A DNA stretch of 15,093 nucleotides from Friedmanniella sp. (GTDB taxonomy: Bacteria; Actinomycetota; Actinomycetes; Propionibacteriales; Propionibacteriaceae). The stretch is taken from assembly GCA_025964935.1 (NCBI GenBank), contig JAOPXW010000149.1:1-15093 (forward strand), in the 5' to 3' direction. Both the position numbers and the translations under genes were made by a program. The first letter of the stretch is position 1. Every line of letters starts with the position of its first letter. The notes beneath the pieces were generated by a model. It ran no database searches. It had not been told where the DNA came from and saw only the letters and a program-made list of their open reading frames with translations. Positions 1 through 7,354 of the stretch are shown here, one piece after another.

Positions 1-126
1 GGTCGCAGCGACCTGGCCGCCCGCTTCAGCCCCCTGATCGGGGTCAGCGCCACGGTGCGCAACGTCCGTACGGTGGCCAAGGTCGTCGCCCTGGCCGAGG
101 CCGCCGAGGCCGCCGACGGCCCGTAA
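1..126 (+). CDS. C-terminal end of an unrecognised protein (partial)
   Basis: The first reading frame is open from the window edge to a TAA at 124-126 and encodes the last 41 residues of a protein. Codon use is strongly GC3-biased, as in the neighbouring genes, so it reads as real coding sequence. The tail is Ala-rich (a run of Ala, Glu and Val near the end) and probably alpha-helical. No signature motif is visible and I do not recognise the family. The start lies outside the window. No hairpin terminator is obvious just after the stop. Confidence 0.6.
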   Translation, partial: GRSDLAARFSPLIGVSATVRNVRTVAKVVALAEAAEAADGP

Positions 127-223
127 AGCCGACCGAAGTCGTCACGTGCACGACACGGTTCAGGTCGCTCGAGGTCCTCGTTTCTGCTCAAGGCCCGATA
201 CCTCGGGAGTCCTCGCGACCGCG

Positions 224-409
224 ACCGTTCCCGCCGAGGCCGGCTTCCACCTGGCCAGCCTGCCGGGCCGCTCGTTCAGCGTCGTCACCACCCTGGCCCG
301 GACGATCGGCCAGGCCGAGCACCTGCTGCACCGCTACGGGTTCAGGCTGGGCCTGCGCACCAGCACCCGGTCCGGGTACGCAGCACCCCTGCCCAAGACC
401 TACCTCTGA
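224..409 (+). pseudogene. Probable 3' remnant of a decayed gene
   Basis: An open frame runs to a TGA at 407-409. From about position 224 its codons show the GC3 bias of a true actinomycete gene, while the codons from the nearest possible start (GTG at 146) to about 220 look non-coding. No start or ribosome binding site precedes the coding-like stretch. The roughly 60-residue product ends in a Tyr-Ala-Ala-Pro-Leu-Pro-Lys-Thr-Tyr-Leu tail, and I could not assign it to a family. The best reading is the surviving C-terminal end of a larger gene whose 5' part was deleted. It could instead be a short orphan gene starting at GTG 146, which I consider less likely. The rest of 127-433 shows nothing else I can support. 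Confidence 0.35.
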
Positions 410-433
410 CCCGGCTGCCGGCTGCCGCTCGGC

Positions 434-823
434 TCAGAGCTGGGCGAAGCGCAGGACCGCCAGGACCAGGGCGAGCAGCAGCAGCACGGCGTTGGCGGGC
501 AGCACCTTGTTTTCGCCGCGGCGCAGGTGCACCCGCATGGCCAGGGCCTGCAGGACGGCCAGGGCCACGGCGGCGACCGGGGTCAGGAACGGCAGGATGT
601 GGGTGTACCAGGGCACCACCAGCCCGACCGCGCCGAGCACCTCCGCCAGCCCGATCCCCTTGACCGCCTGGTCGGTGTAGTCCCGGGCCCAGGCGAAGTT
701 GGCCTGCTGCGTGAGCTTCTCCCGCGGGCGGAGCAGCTTGACCAGACCGGCGCCCAGATAGGTGCCGGCCAGGGCGATCGTGAGGATGAGGGCGACGATC
801 GTCGTCCCGGAAGCGCTGTTCAT
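434..823 (-). CDS. DoxX-like family membrane protein
   Basis: The product is 129 residues and resembles DoxX-like/DoxD-type small membrane proteins. It has four hydrophobic segments at about residues 8-28, 57-72, 78-97 and 109-126. A charged loop follows the first helix (Arg-Pro-Arg-Glu-Lys), and the usual pattern of an invariant Gly-rich TM1 followed by a Lys-Leu segment is present. DoxX-like proteins are inner-membrane proteins; some take part in thiol or redox stress complexes, but most members of this size have no proven role. The ATG at 823 is the only good start. It has no Shine-Dalgarno but is preceded closely by a -10-like hexamer, so the mRNA may be leaderless. The upstream phosphoesterase gene is on the same strand but separated by a hairpin, so this is probably an independent unit. 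Confidence 0.8.
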   Translation of the reverse strand: MNSASGTTIVALILTIALAGTYLGAGLVKLLRPREKLTQQANFAWARDYTDQAVKGIGLAEVLGAVGLVVPWYTHILPFLTPVAAVALAVLQALAMRVHLRRGENKVLPANAVLLLLALVLAVLRFAQL

Positions 824-828
824 AGCTC

Positions 829-834
829 AATGTA
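829..834 (-). promoter_or_regulatory. Candidate -10 element for the DoxX-like gene (possible leaderless start)
   Basis: On the minus strand TACATT is followed by 5 nt and then the ATG at 823. This fits the TANNNT consensus of the main actinobacterial sigma factor. It would put the transcription start at or within a base or two of the start codon. No Shine-Dalgarno lies between, and no clear -35 is seen. Confidence 0.4.
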
Positions 835-843
835 GGCCGGATC

Positions 844-878
844 CGCGCCGTCGGGCAGAGGCCGTTCGGCCCGGCGCG
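844..878 (-). terminator. Stem-loop after the phosphoesterase gene
   Basis: CGCGCCG at 844-850 pairs perfectly with CGGCGCG at 872-878. Inside it, GGCCG at 860-864 pairs with CGGCC at 867-871. The hairpin lies about 10 nt after the phosphoesterase stop codon on the minus strand. There is no U-tract, as is common for actinobacterial terminators. It separates the phosphoesterase gene from the promoter-like hexamer of the DoxX-like gene. Confidence 0.5.
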
Positions 879-888
879 AACGCCTCGT

Positions 889-2307
889 TCAGCGCAGCGC
901 CACGTCGTCGAAGTAGGTCCGGTTGGGGGTCTGGGCCCCGCCGTCGTCGTGGCTGGTCAGGGTCAGCGTGTAGCGGTGGCCCGGCGTCAGCGGGCTGGAC
1001 ACCTCGGTCCAGGAACCCTGGTCGCGACAGGTCCGGGCCAGCGGCGTACGGCTCCTGCCGGTGGTCTCGTCGCGCACGGTCACCGTGGCCCACGCCCGGG
1101 CCACCACGTCCTGACACCGGCCCAACCAGCTCACCGCCACGCTGCTTGAGCTCGTGGGGGCGGTGAATGCCTGCCGCGCCGTGGCGTCCCCGACCCCGGG
1201 ACCGACCCGCAGGTCCAGGGTGCCGCCGTGCCGGCCGGTCGTGGCCGGGGCGACCTGCCCGACCGTCGTCCAGCCCGCCAGGCCCAGCTCGAACGACCGG
1301 TTGACCACCGCCGAGGCCGGGCTCGCCGCCGGGGATCCCCGCCAGACGCCGGCCAGCGGGGACAGCCGGGCCGCGTTGCGCAGGGCGGGCAGCCCGTACG
1401 CCGTCTCCAGCGTCCGCAGCAGGGTGTAGTGGTTGAGCTCCTCGGCGGAGGCGCCCGGCCGGACGTCCTGCCCGACCAGAAGGGTGGTGAGGGGGTGGGC
1501 GGTGCCCGCCTCGTTCTCGTCGAAGGTCACCACCAGCAGGCTGTCGTGGGTCATCGCCCAGCGGGCGTACCCGTCCAGTCGGCTCTTCAGCCACCGGTCG
1601 CCGGTGGCCACCGAGCAGGTGTGCATGTCGTGGCACATGTTCGGGGTGACGAAGGCCACGGTCGGCAGCCGGGTGTAGTCGGTCGGGAAGGCCGTGAAGG
1701 GCTGGTTGGTCGAGGCGGGCAGGCCGAAGTCGACCCACGGGTTGTGCTTGCGCTGGTAGTCCCCCGAGGTGCAGCCGGTGTAGCCGGCCCGGGGCATCGA
1801 CTCGGCGTAGCCGGTGAAGCTGAGCCCGGCCCGACGCAGCTGGGCGCCCAGGTTGTCGGTGCCGGGCAGCGAGACCGGGCAGGCGTTGGTCGTGACACCG
1901 TGCTGGGAGCCCGAGAACAGGGCCAGGTAGTTGGTCTGGCTGGGGTGGCTGACGCCGTACGAGCGGGTCAACGTCGCGCCGCGGGCCGCGAGGCCGTCGA
2001 GGTACGGCGCCTGACCGCTGCCCAGGACGCTGCCGCGGTCATGGTTCTCCATCACCACCACGACCACGTGAGCCGGCCGGGGGACCACCGGGGCCGCAGT
2101 GGCGGCGGCGACCACCGGGGTGCGCAGGGCCACCGGGTGGCCGATACCGACGGGGGCCGGGTCGGCGGACCGGCCGCAGCCGAGGAGCCCGAGCAGCAGC
2201 AGACCGGGGAGCAGCGCGAGCACCAGCCACCGGGGGAGGGCCACGGGGCGCGGGCGGCGGGGTGCCGGGCCGGGGTGCAGCGGAGGGGTGGGGGTGGTCA
2301 TCGACAT
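889..2307 (-). CDS. Lipoprotein phosphoesterase (alkaline phosphatase/acid phosphatase-like superfamily) with C-terminal beta domain
   Basis: The product is 472 residues. An Arg-rich N-terminus, a hydrophobic helix (about residues 27-42) and a Leu-Leu-Gly-Cys lipobox with Cys44 mark it as an exported lipoprotein. The catalytic domain (about 78-330) begins with a Val-rich strand and the metal-binding-type Met-Glu-Asn-His (Glu87-Asn88). It continues with His-Pro-Ser-Gln-Thr-Asn-Tyr, matching the nucleophile region of the PF04185 phosphoesterase family (phospholipase C/acid phosphatase), and a Thr-Phe-Asp-Glu-Asn-Glu metal motif. Residues 334-472 begin Asn-Arg-Ser-Phe-Glu...Gly-Trp and look like a jelly-roll, carbohydrate-binding-like module. 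It likely hydrolyses phosphomonoesters or phosphodiesters outside the membrane; the substrate is not predictable. The frame stays open upstream to 2724, but ATG 2307 (or ATG 2301) fits the signal peptide and stays clear of dnaE. The ribosome binding site is weak. It is divergent from dnaE. Confidence 0.8.
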   Translation of the reverse strand: MSMTTPTPPLHPGPAPRRPRPVALPRWLVLALLPGLLLLGLLGCGRSADPAPVGIGHPVALRTPVVAAATAAPVVPRPAHVVVVVMENHDRGSVLGSGQAPYLDGLAARGATLTRSYGVSHPSQTNYLALFSGSQHGVTTNACPVSLPGTDNLGAQLRRAGLSFTGYAESMPRAGYTGCTSGDYQRKHNPWVDFGLPASTNQPFTAFPTDYTRLPTVAFVTPNMCHDMHTCSVATGDRWLKSRLDGYARWAMTHDSLLVVTFDENEAGTAHPLTTLLVGQDVRPGASAEELNHYTLLRTLETAYGLPALRNAARLSPLAGVWRGSPAASPASAVVNRSFELGLAGWTTVGQVAPATTGRHGGTLDLRVGPGVGDATARQAFTAPTSSSSVAVSWLGRCQDVVARAWATVTVRDETTGRSRTPLARTCRDQGSWTEVSSPLTPGHRYTLTLTSHDDGGAQTPNRTYFDDVALR

Positions 2308-2345
2308 GGCGCAGGCCGTTCTCGTCGTCGGGGTCCCCGGCTCGC

Positions 2346-2351
2346 AGGCTA
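2346..2351 (-). promoter_or_regulatory. Weak candidate -10 for the phosphoesterase gene
   Basis: TAGCCT on the minus strand matches TANNNT and would start a transcript near 2339, giving a leader of about 30 nt before ATG 2307. No convincing -35 is present. It rests on a short match only. Confidence 0.2.
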
Positions 2352-2415
2352 CCGCTCGGGCGGGTCGGGCGCGTCGAGTTCGCGGCTGTCGGTGCGGCGA
2401 CTTACGCTGGTCCAG

Positions 2416-2437
2416 CCGCTGTCCTTCCCCGCAGCGG
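2416..2437. other. Inverted repeat in the phosphoesterase-dnaE divergent intergenic region
   Basis: CCGCTG at 2416-2421 and CAGCGG at 2432-2437 form a perfect 6-bp inverted repeat around a 10-nt spacer. It lies in the 256-bp gap (2308-2563) between the two divergent genes, upstream of the putative dnaE -10. It could be an operator or simply chance in GC-rich DNA. Apart from this and the promoter candidates I see nothing else in the gap. Confidence 0.25.
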
Positions 2438-2465
2438 GCACGGTCTCCGACCTTGGGTCGGCGGC

Positions 2466-2471
2466 TACGAT
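2466..2471 (+). promoter_or_regulatory. Candidate -10 element of the dnaE promoter
   Basis: TACGAT is a good match to the TANNNT consensus for the housekeeping sigma factor of actinobacteria. Initiation would fall near 2478, giving a leader of about 86 nt that contains a CCTCC/GGAGG stem near 2487-2498. No strong -35 is visible. Confidence 0.35.
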
Positions 2472-2550
2472 GGCCCACCGCGCCGCCTCCTCGGAGGTGG
2501 TGCCGGGCCCGGTGTCTCGCGTGCGAGCGTCCGAACGGGTGAGTGTCTTC

Positions 2551-2559
2551 GAGAGGTGG
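2551..2559 (+). promoter_or_regulatory. Ribosome binding site deciding the dnaE start
   Basis: GAGAGGTGG ends 4 nt before ATG 2564. This favours that ATG over the in-frame GTG at 2543, which has no comparable purine-rich site in front of it. Confidence 0.7.
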
Positions 2560-2563
2560 GTCC

Positions 2564-5500
2564 ATGTCGGCAGGTTCGGCCGCGTCCGGGGGCAGCGACT
2601 CCTTCGTGCACCTGCACGTGCACTCCGAGTACTCGATGCTCGACGGGGCGGCCCGGGTCTCGGACCTGTTCTCCGGGGCGGCCGAGATGGGGATGCCCGC
2701 GATCGCGGTGACCGACCACGGCAACCTGTTCGGGGCGTACGAGTTCTACAAGGCGTCGAAATCCTCCGGGGTCAAGCCCATCGTCGGGCTGGAGGCCTAC
2801 GTCACCCCCAAGACCCACCGCAGCGAGCGGAAGCGGGTGCGCTGGGGCGACGGGGGCGGGGACGACGTGTCCGGCGGCGGGGCGTTCACCCATATGACGC
2901 TGTGGTCGGAGACCACCGAGGGCATGCACAACCTGTTCCGGCTGGGCTCCCGGGCCTCGCTCGAGGGCTACTTCTACAAGCCGCGGATGGACCGGGAGCT
3001 GCTCAGCACCTACGCCAAGGGCCTGATCGCGACGACGGGCTGCCCCTCGGGGGAGGTGCAGACCTACCTGCGCCTGGGGAAGTACGACGAGGCGGTGGCC
3101 AGCGCCGCCGAGTTCAAGGACCTCTTCGGGGCCGAGAACTACTTCGTCGAGCTGATGGACCACGGCCTGTCCATCGAGAGCCGGGTCCGCAGCGACCTGC
3201 TCCGGATCGCCAAGGACCTGAGCCTGCCGCTGGTCGCGACCAACGACCTGCACTACGCCCGCGCCGCCGACGCCGCCGCGCACGAGGTGCTGCTCTGCGT
3301 GCAGTCCGGGTCGACGATGGCCGACGAGAAGCGCTTCAAGTTCGACGGGGACTCCTACTACCTGAAGTCCCCGGCCGAGATGCGGCAGCTGTTCTCCGAG
3401 CTCCCCGAGGCCTGCGACAACACCCTGGCCATCGCCGAGCGCTGCAACATCTCCTTCACCGAGGGCAACGGCACCTTCATGCCGCGCTACCCCTGCCCGC
3501 CGGGGGAGGACGAGTCCTCCTGGTTCGTGCGTGAGGTGGAGACCGGCCTCAAGCGGCGCTTCCCGAACGGGATCCCGGCCAATGTGGCCCAGCAGGCCGC
3601 GTTCGAGACCGAGGTCATCATCTCGATGGGCTTCGCCGGCTACTTCCTGGTCGTGGCCGACTTCATCAACTGGGCCAAGGAGAACGGCATCCGGGTCGGC
3701 CCGGGCCGCGGGTCGGGCGCGGGGTCGATGGCGGCGTACGCGATGCGGATCACCGACCTCGACCCCCTGGCCCACGGCCTGATCTTCGAGCGGTTCCTGA
3801 ACCCCGACCGCGTCTCGATGCCCGACTTCGACATCGACTTCGACGAGCGTCGGCGCGGCGAGGTGATCCGCTACGTCACCGAGAAGTACGGCGAGGACCG
3901 GGTCAGCCAGATCGTCACGTACGGCACCATCAAGGCGAAGCAGGCCGTGAAGGACGCCTCCCGGGTCCTGGGCTACCCGTTCGGGATGGGGGAGCGGCTG
4001 ACCAAGGCCATGCCCCCGCCCGTGATGGGCAAGGACGTCCCGCTGGCCAAGATCTTCGACTCCACCCACGGCCGCTACGGCGAGGGCGGGGAGTTCCGGG
4101 CCCTGTACGAGTCCGACGCCGACGTCCAGAAGGTTGTCGACACGGCCAAGGACCTCGAGGGTCTGAAGCGGCAGTGGGGTGTGCACGCCGCCGGCGTCAT
4201 CATGTCCAGCGAGCCCCTGATCGACATCATCCCCATCATGCGCCGGGAGCAGGACGGCGCGATCATCACGCAGTTCGACTACCCGACGTGCGAGTCGCTC
4301 GGCCTGATCAAGATGGACTTCCTGGGACTGCGGAACCTGACGGTGCTTGACGACGCCGTCTTCAACATCCGCCTCAACCGGGGTTTCGAGCTGGTCCTGG
4401 AGGACCTGGAGCTCGACGACGCCCCGGCGTACGCGCTGCTGGGGCGCGGCGACACCCTTGGGGTCTTCCAGCTCGACGGCGGGCCGATGCGGTCACTGCT
4501 CAAGCTGATGAGGCCGGACAACTTCGAGGACATCTCCGCCGTGCTGGCCCTCTACCGCCCGGGCCCGATGGGGGCCGACAGCCACACCAACTACGCCTTG
4601 CGCAAGAACGGCCGCCAGGAGATCACCCCGATCCACCCCGAGCTGGAGGAGCCGCTCGCCGAGATCCTCGGGACCACCCACGGCCTGATCGTCTACCAGG
4701 AGCAGGTGATGGCCATCGCCCAGCGCGTGGCGGGCTACTCCCTGGGCCAGGCGGACCTGCTGCGACGCGCCATGGGCAAGAAGAAGAAGGAGATCCTCGA
4801 CGCCGAGTTCGTCCCGTTCTCCGGCGGGATGCGGACCAACGGCTACTCCGACCCGGCCATCAAGGCCCTGTGGGAGGTCCTGGTCCCGTTCTCCGACTAC
4901 GCGTTCAACAAGGCGCACACGGCGGCGTACGGGTTGGTGTCCTACTGGACGGCCTACCTGAAGGCGAACTTCCCGGCCGAGTTCATGGCCGCGCTGCTCA
5001 CCTCGGTGGCCGACGACAAGGACAAGATGGCCATCTACCTCAACGAGTGCCGGCGGATGGGGATCCAGGTCCTGCCGCCGGACGTGAACGAGTCGGCGGC
5101 CAACTTCACCCCCGTCGGGACCGACATCCGCTTCGGCCTGACCGCCATCCGCAACGTGGGGTCCAACGTGGTCGACGGCATCGTCGCGGCCCGGGAGGCC
5201 CACGGCAAGGCGGCCCATTTCCACGGCTTCCTCGACCAGGTGCCGCTGGTGGTCTGCAACAAGCGGGTGATCGAGTCGCTGATCAAGGCCGGGGCCTTCG
5301 AGTCGCTGGGGCACACCCGGCGGGCGCTGATGAGCGTCTACGAGAGCGCCGTCGACGGGGTGCTCGACCTCAAGCGCAACGAGGCCCACGGCCAGGACGA
5401 CCTGTTCGGCGACTGGGGCCAAGACGAGGGGGCTGGACCGGACCCGGTGCTGGCCGGCCAGGTGCCCGACCTGCCCGACTGGGACAAGCGGACCAAGCTC

Positions 5501-6115
5501 GCCTTCGAGCGGGACATGCTCGGCCTCTACGTCAGCGACCACCCGCTGCTCGGCCTGGAGCACATCCTGGTCAACGAGCGGGACATCTCGATCGGCCACC
5601 TGCTCGCCGACGAGGGTCCCCGGGAGGGGATGGTGACGATCGCCGGGATGATCACTGCGGTGACCCGCAAGACGACCAAGCGGGGTGACATCTGGGCCGT
5701 CATCACCGTCGAGGACCTGGAGGCCTCGGTGGAGGTGCTGCTGTTCCCCAAGGCGTACGACCTGGTGTCGACAGTGCTCGCCACCGACGTGGTGGTCAAG
5801 GTCAAGGGCCGGATCAAGTCCGACGACGACTCGGTGTCGATCAACGCGCAGGAGCTGACCCTGCCCGACATCACCGACGCCCCCAGCGGCCCGGTCGTGA
5901 TCTCGCTGCCGGCCCTGCGGTGCACCCCGCCGGTGGTCCAGCAGCTCCGGCAGGTCCTGTCGGCCCACCCCGGCATGACCGAGGTACGGCTGCGGCTGCA
6001 GTCCTCCGGCAAGACCACCGTGATGCGGCTCGACTCCCAGCTGCGGGTCACCCCGTCGCCGCCGCTGATGGCCGACCTCAAGGCGCTGCTGGGTCCCTCG
6101 TGCCTGGCTTCGTGA
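2564..6115 (+). CDS. dnaE: DNA polymerase III subunit alpha (DnaE1-type)
   Basis: This is the replicative polymerase catalytic subunit: 1183 residues, normal length for bacterial DnaE. The N-terminal PHP domain (about 14-270) keeps all nine metal-ligand positions known from Mycobacterium tuberculosis DnaE1: His18, His20, Asp27, His52, Glu77, His110, Cys160, Asp228 and His230. This suggests an active built-in 3'-5' proofreading exonuclease. The palm shows the Pro-Asp-Phe-Asp-Ile-Asp motif at 420-425 and the third catalytic Asp585 in Met-Asp-Phe-Leu-Gly-Leu. A fingers/helix-hairpin-helix region (Phe-Asn-Lys-Ala-His) follows. A Gln-Asp-Asp-Leu-Phe sequence at 944-948 fits the beta-clamp binding motif. 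A C-terminal OB fold covers about 1020-1110. No intein is seen. The start ATG 2564 is chosen from its ribosome binding site. The stop overlaps the next gene by 4 nt. Confidence 0.97.
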   Translation: MSAGSAASGGSDSFVHLHVHSEYSMLDGAARVSDLFSGAAEMGMPAIAVTDHGNLFGAYEFYKASKSSGVKPIVGLEAYVTPKTHRSERKRVRWGDGGGDDVSGGGAFTHMTLWSETTEGMHNLFRLGSRASLEGYFYKPRMDRELLSTYAKGLIATTGCPSGEVQTYLRLGKYDEAVASAAEFKDLFGAENYFVELMDHGLSIESRVRSDLLRIAKDLSLPLVATNDLHYARAADAAAHEVLLCVQSGSTMADEKRFKFDGDSYYLKSPAEMRQLFSELPEACDNTLAIAERCNISFTEGNGTFMPRYPCPPGEDESSWFVREVETGLKRRFPNGIPANVAQQAAFETEVIISMGFAGYFLVVADFINWAKENGIRVGPGRGSGAGSMAAYAMRITDLDPLAHGLIFERFLNPDRVSMPDFDIDFDERRRGEVIRYVTEKYGEDRVSQIVTYGTIKAKQAVKDASRVLGYPFGMGERLTKAMPPPVMGKDVPLAKIFDSTHGRYGEGGEFRALYESDADVQKVVDTAKDLEGLKRQWGVHAAGVIMSSEPLIDIIPIMRREQDGAIITQFDYPTCESLGLIKMDFLGLRNLTVLDDAVFNIRLNRGFELVLEDLELDDAPAYALLGRGDTLGVFQLDGGPMRSLLKLMRPDNFEDISAVLALYRPGPMGADSHTNYALRKNGRQEITPIHPELEEPLAEILGTTHGLIVYQEQVMAIAQRVAGYSLGQADLLRRAMGKKKKEILDAEFVPFSGGMRTNGYSDPAIKALWEVLVPFSDYAFNKAHTAAYGLVSYWTAYLKANFPAEFMAALLTSVADDKDKMAIYLNECRRMGIQVLPPDVNESAANFTPVGTDIRFGLTAIRNVGSNVVDGIVAAREAHGKAAHFHGFLDQVPLVVCNKRVIESLIKAGAFESLGHTRRALMSVYESAVDGVLDLKRNEAHGQDDLFGDWGQDEGAGPDPVLAGQVPDLPDWDKRTKLAFERDMLGLYVSDHPLLGLEHILVNERDISIGHLLADEGPREGMVTIAGMITAVTRKTTKRGDIWAVITVEDLEASVEVLLFPKAYDLVSTVLATDVVVKVKGRIKSDDDSVSINAQELTLPDITDAPSGPVVISLPALRCTPPVVQQLRQVLSAHPGMTEVRLRLQSSGKTTVMRLDSQLRVTPSPPLMADLKALLGPSCLAS

Positions 6116-6654
6116 GCGGGGCGGGGCCGACCGTCGTGGACCAGATCGTCGTCGGTCCGCCACCACTGGGGGTGCTGGGCCGGCTGGCTCTCTTCGTGCT
6201 GCTCGGGCTCGGGCTGGGCGGGGTCGGCGGCGTGGTGTGGCAGCGGGTCGTCCACCTGCCGACCTACCTGGTCAACCCGGACGGCGGGGCGAGCACCACC
6301 GAGCGGGGGCTGACGGGCTTCTTCGGCGGCGACGCCTGGTTCGTGGCCGTCGGGGCCGTGGTCGGGGTGCTGCTGGGCGTGCTCGGCTGGCGGGTGCTGC
6401 GCGGCGTCGGCTGGCCGCTGGTCCTGGTGGTCACCCTGCTGGCCGTGGCCGCGGGCCTGGTCTGCTGGCTCGTGGGCTACAAGCTGGGCCCCGGCGACTT
6501 CGCCGAGCGGCTGGCGGCGGCCCAGCCCGGAGACGAGGTGCCGATCGAGCTCACCCTGAGGGCCAAGGCGTCCCTGCTGGCCTGGCCGTTCATGGCGGTG
6601 GTGCCGGTGCTGCTCGGATCCTCCCTCAGCCACGACGCGGACGAGCCCCGCTGA
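6112..6654 (+). CDS. Small membrane protein, DUF2567-like
   Basis: The product is 180 residues with four hydrophobic segments: about residues 17-42 (Gly/Leu/Val-rich), the middle Trp-Phe-Val-Ala stretch, the Trp-Pro-Leu-Val stretch, and a last short one near the C-terminus. An extracytoplasmic-type loop follows the first helix. The layout and position resemble actinobacterial DUF2567 proteins, whose function is unknown; the assignment is from overall appearance, not a diagnostic motif. The GTG at 6112 is chosen because it overlaps the dnaE stop as GTGA, implying translational coupling. A GTG at 6100 in the same frame is the alternative. It shares the dnaE transcript and ends just before a strong hairpin. 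Confidence 0.7.
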   Translation: MSGAGPTVVDQIVVGPPPLGVLGRLALFVLLGLGLGGVGGVVWQRVVHLPTYLVNPDGGASTTERGLTGFFGGDAWFVAVGAVVGVLLGVLGWRVLRGVGWPLVLVVTLLAVAAGLVCWLVGYKLGPGDFAERLAAAQPGDEVPIELTLRAKASLLAWPFMAVVPVLLGSSLSHDADEPR

Positions 6655-6655
6655 G

Positions 6656-6676
6656 CCCGACCGCGGTCCGGTCGGG
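6656..6676. terminator. Bidirectional terminator between the dnaE unit and ybaK
   Basis: CCCGACC at 6656-6662 and GGTCGGG at 6670-6676 form a perfect 7-bp GC-rich stem with a 7-nt loop. It sits in the 36-bp gap between two convergent stop codons, so it can serve both strands. No T-tract follows. Confidence 0.65.
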
Positions 6677-6690
6677 ATGGCCCCCCCGGG

Positions 6691-7188
6691 CTAACGGGCC
6701 ACGGGTGCGACCAGGGCCCCGGTGACCCGGGCCAGGTCGTCGGGACTGAGCTCGACCTGCAGCCCCCGACGTCCGGCCGAGACGAACACGGTGGCGAACC
6801 GCGCGGCGGAGGCGTCCAACACGGTCCGCAGCCGGGTCCGCTGGCCCAGCGGGGAGATGCCGCCCAGCACATAGCCGCTGCTCCGGGCGGCGGCGCCCGG
6901 GTCGGCCATCGCGGCCTTCTTGGCCCCCAGCGCCTGCGCCAGCCCCTTCAGGTCGAGCTGCCCGACGACCGGGACCACCGCCACCACGAGCTCGGCCCCC
7001 AGGTCGGCGACCAGGGTCTTGAACAGCCGGGCCGGGTCGACCCCCAGCGCCGCCGCCGCCTCCTCCCCGAAGTGGGTCTCCCCGTCCTGGTGCTCGTACG
7101 GGTGCAGCGTGAACTCCACCCCCGCCCGCCTCAGCGCCTCCGTCGCCGGCGTCCCGCCCCCAGCCCTCGTCTTCGCCATGGCGCCCAT
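6691..7188 (-). CDS. ybaK: Cys-tRNA(Pro)/Cys-tRNA(Cys) deacylase, YbaK/EbsC family
   Basis: The product is 165 residues, the normal size for YbaK. It hydrolyses mischarged Cys-tRNA(Pro) in the cytoplasm as a trans-acting editing factor. Family features are a Gly-Gly-Thr-Pro-Ala-Thr N-terminus, a Phe-Thr-Leu-His-Pro-Tyr-Glu-His strand, Leu-Phe-Lys-Thr-Leu-Val carrying the conserved catalytic-site Lys (Lys57), and Tyr-Val-Leu-Gly-Gly-Ile-Ser-Pro-Leu-Gly in the C-terminal half. The first ATG (7188) is used because a GGAG lies about 13 nt upstream. The second ATG at 7179 gives an N-terminus closer to homologues and may be the true start. The 237-bp upstream gap holds a repeat pair. The gene converges on the dnaE unit. 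Confidence 0.9.
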   Translation of the reverse strand: MGAMAKTRAGGGTPATEALRRAGVEFTLHPYEHQDGETHFGEEAAAALGVDPARLFKTLVADLGAELVVAVVPVVGQLDLKGLAQALGAKKAAMADPGAAARSSGYVLGGISPLGQRTRLRTVLDASAARFATVFVSAGRRGLQVELSPDDLARVTGALVAPVAR

Positions 7189-7216
7189 TCTGGCGCGCTC
7201 GCTCCGGGGAAGGTGC

Positions 7217-7281
7217 CACGCTTTTCGTCGGACCGTCGAGGGAGGAAGTCCGGGTCCGAAGCGCGGCAGCGCGAGCCCGCC
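7217..7281. repeat. 65-bp direct repeat, copy 1
   Basis: This 65-bp sequence recurs at 7355-7419 in the same orientation with a single mismatch (G at 7254, C at 7392). Each unit contains CGGAC...GTCCG (7229-7233 with 7248-7252) and GCGC-GGCA-GCGC (7261-7272), so it can fold into two small hairpins. It lies in the azlD-ybaK gap, outside any gene I accept. REP-like or small mobile-element-derived sequence is the likeliest class. Confidence 0.85.
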
Positions 7282-7354
7282 AAAGATGGGGCGGGTAGTC
7301 CGCGGGCGAGCGTCGGTGCCGCGCGGCCCGGTCTGGACGACCGAGAGGGTTCGA

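Noticed and set aside
2543..2563. GTG 2543 as the dnaE start
   Set aside because: ATG 2564 has a good ribosome binding site (GAGAGGTGG) and gives the usual DnaE N-terminus.
2308..2724. N-terminal extension of the phosphoesterase up to 2724
   Set aside because: It would overlap the dnaE coding region on the other strand and place 139 unrelated residues before an obvious lipoprotein signal peptide.
2465..4186. Long minus-strand open frame antisense to dnaE
   Set aside because: It mirrors dnaE codons in GC-rich DNA, is rich in Gly/Arg/Pro/Val with no domain, and dnaE itself is certain. The frames at 4493-6166 (-) and 1228-3534 (+) are rejected for the same reason.
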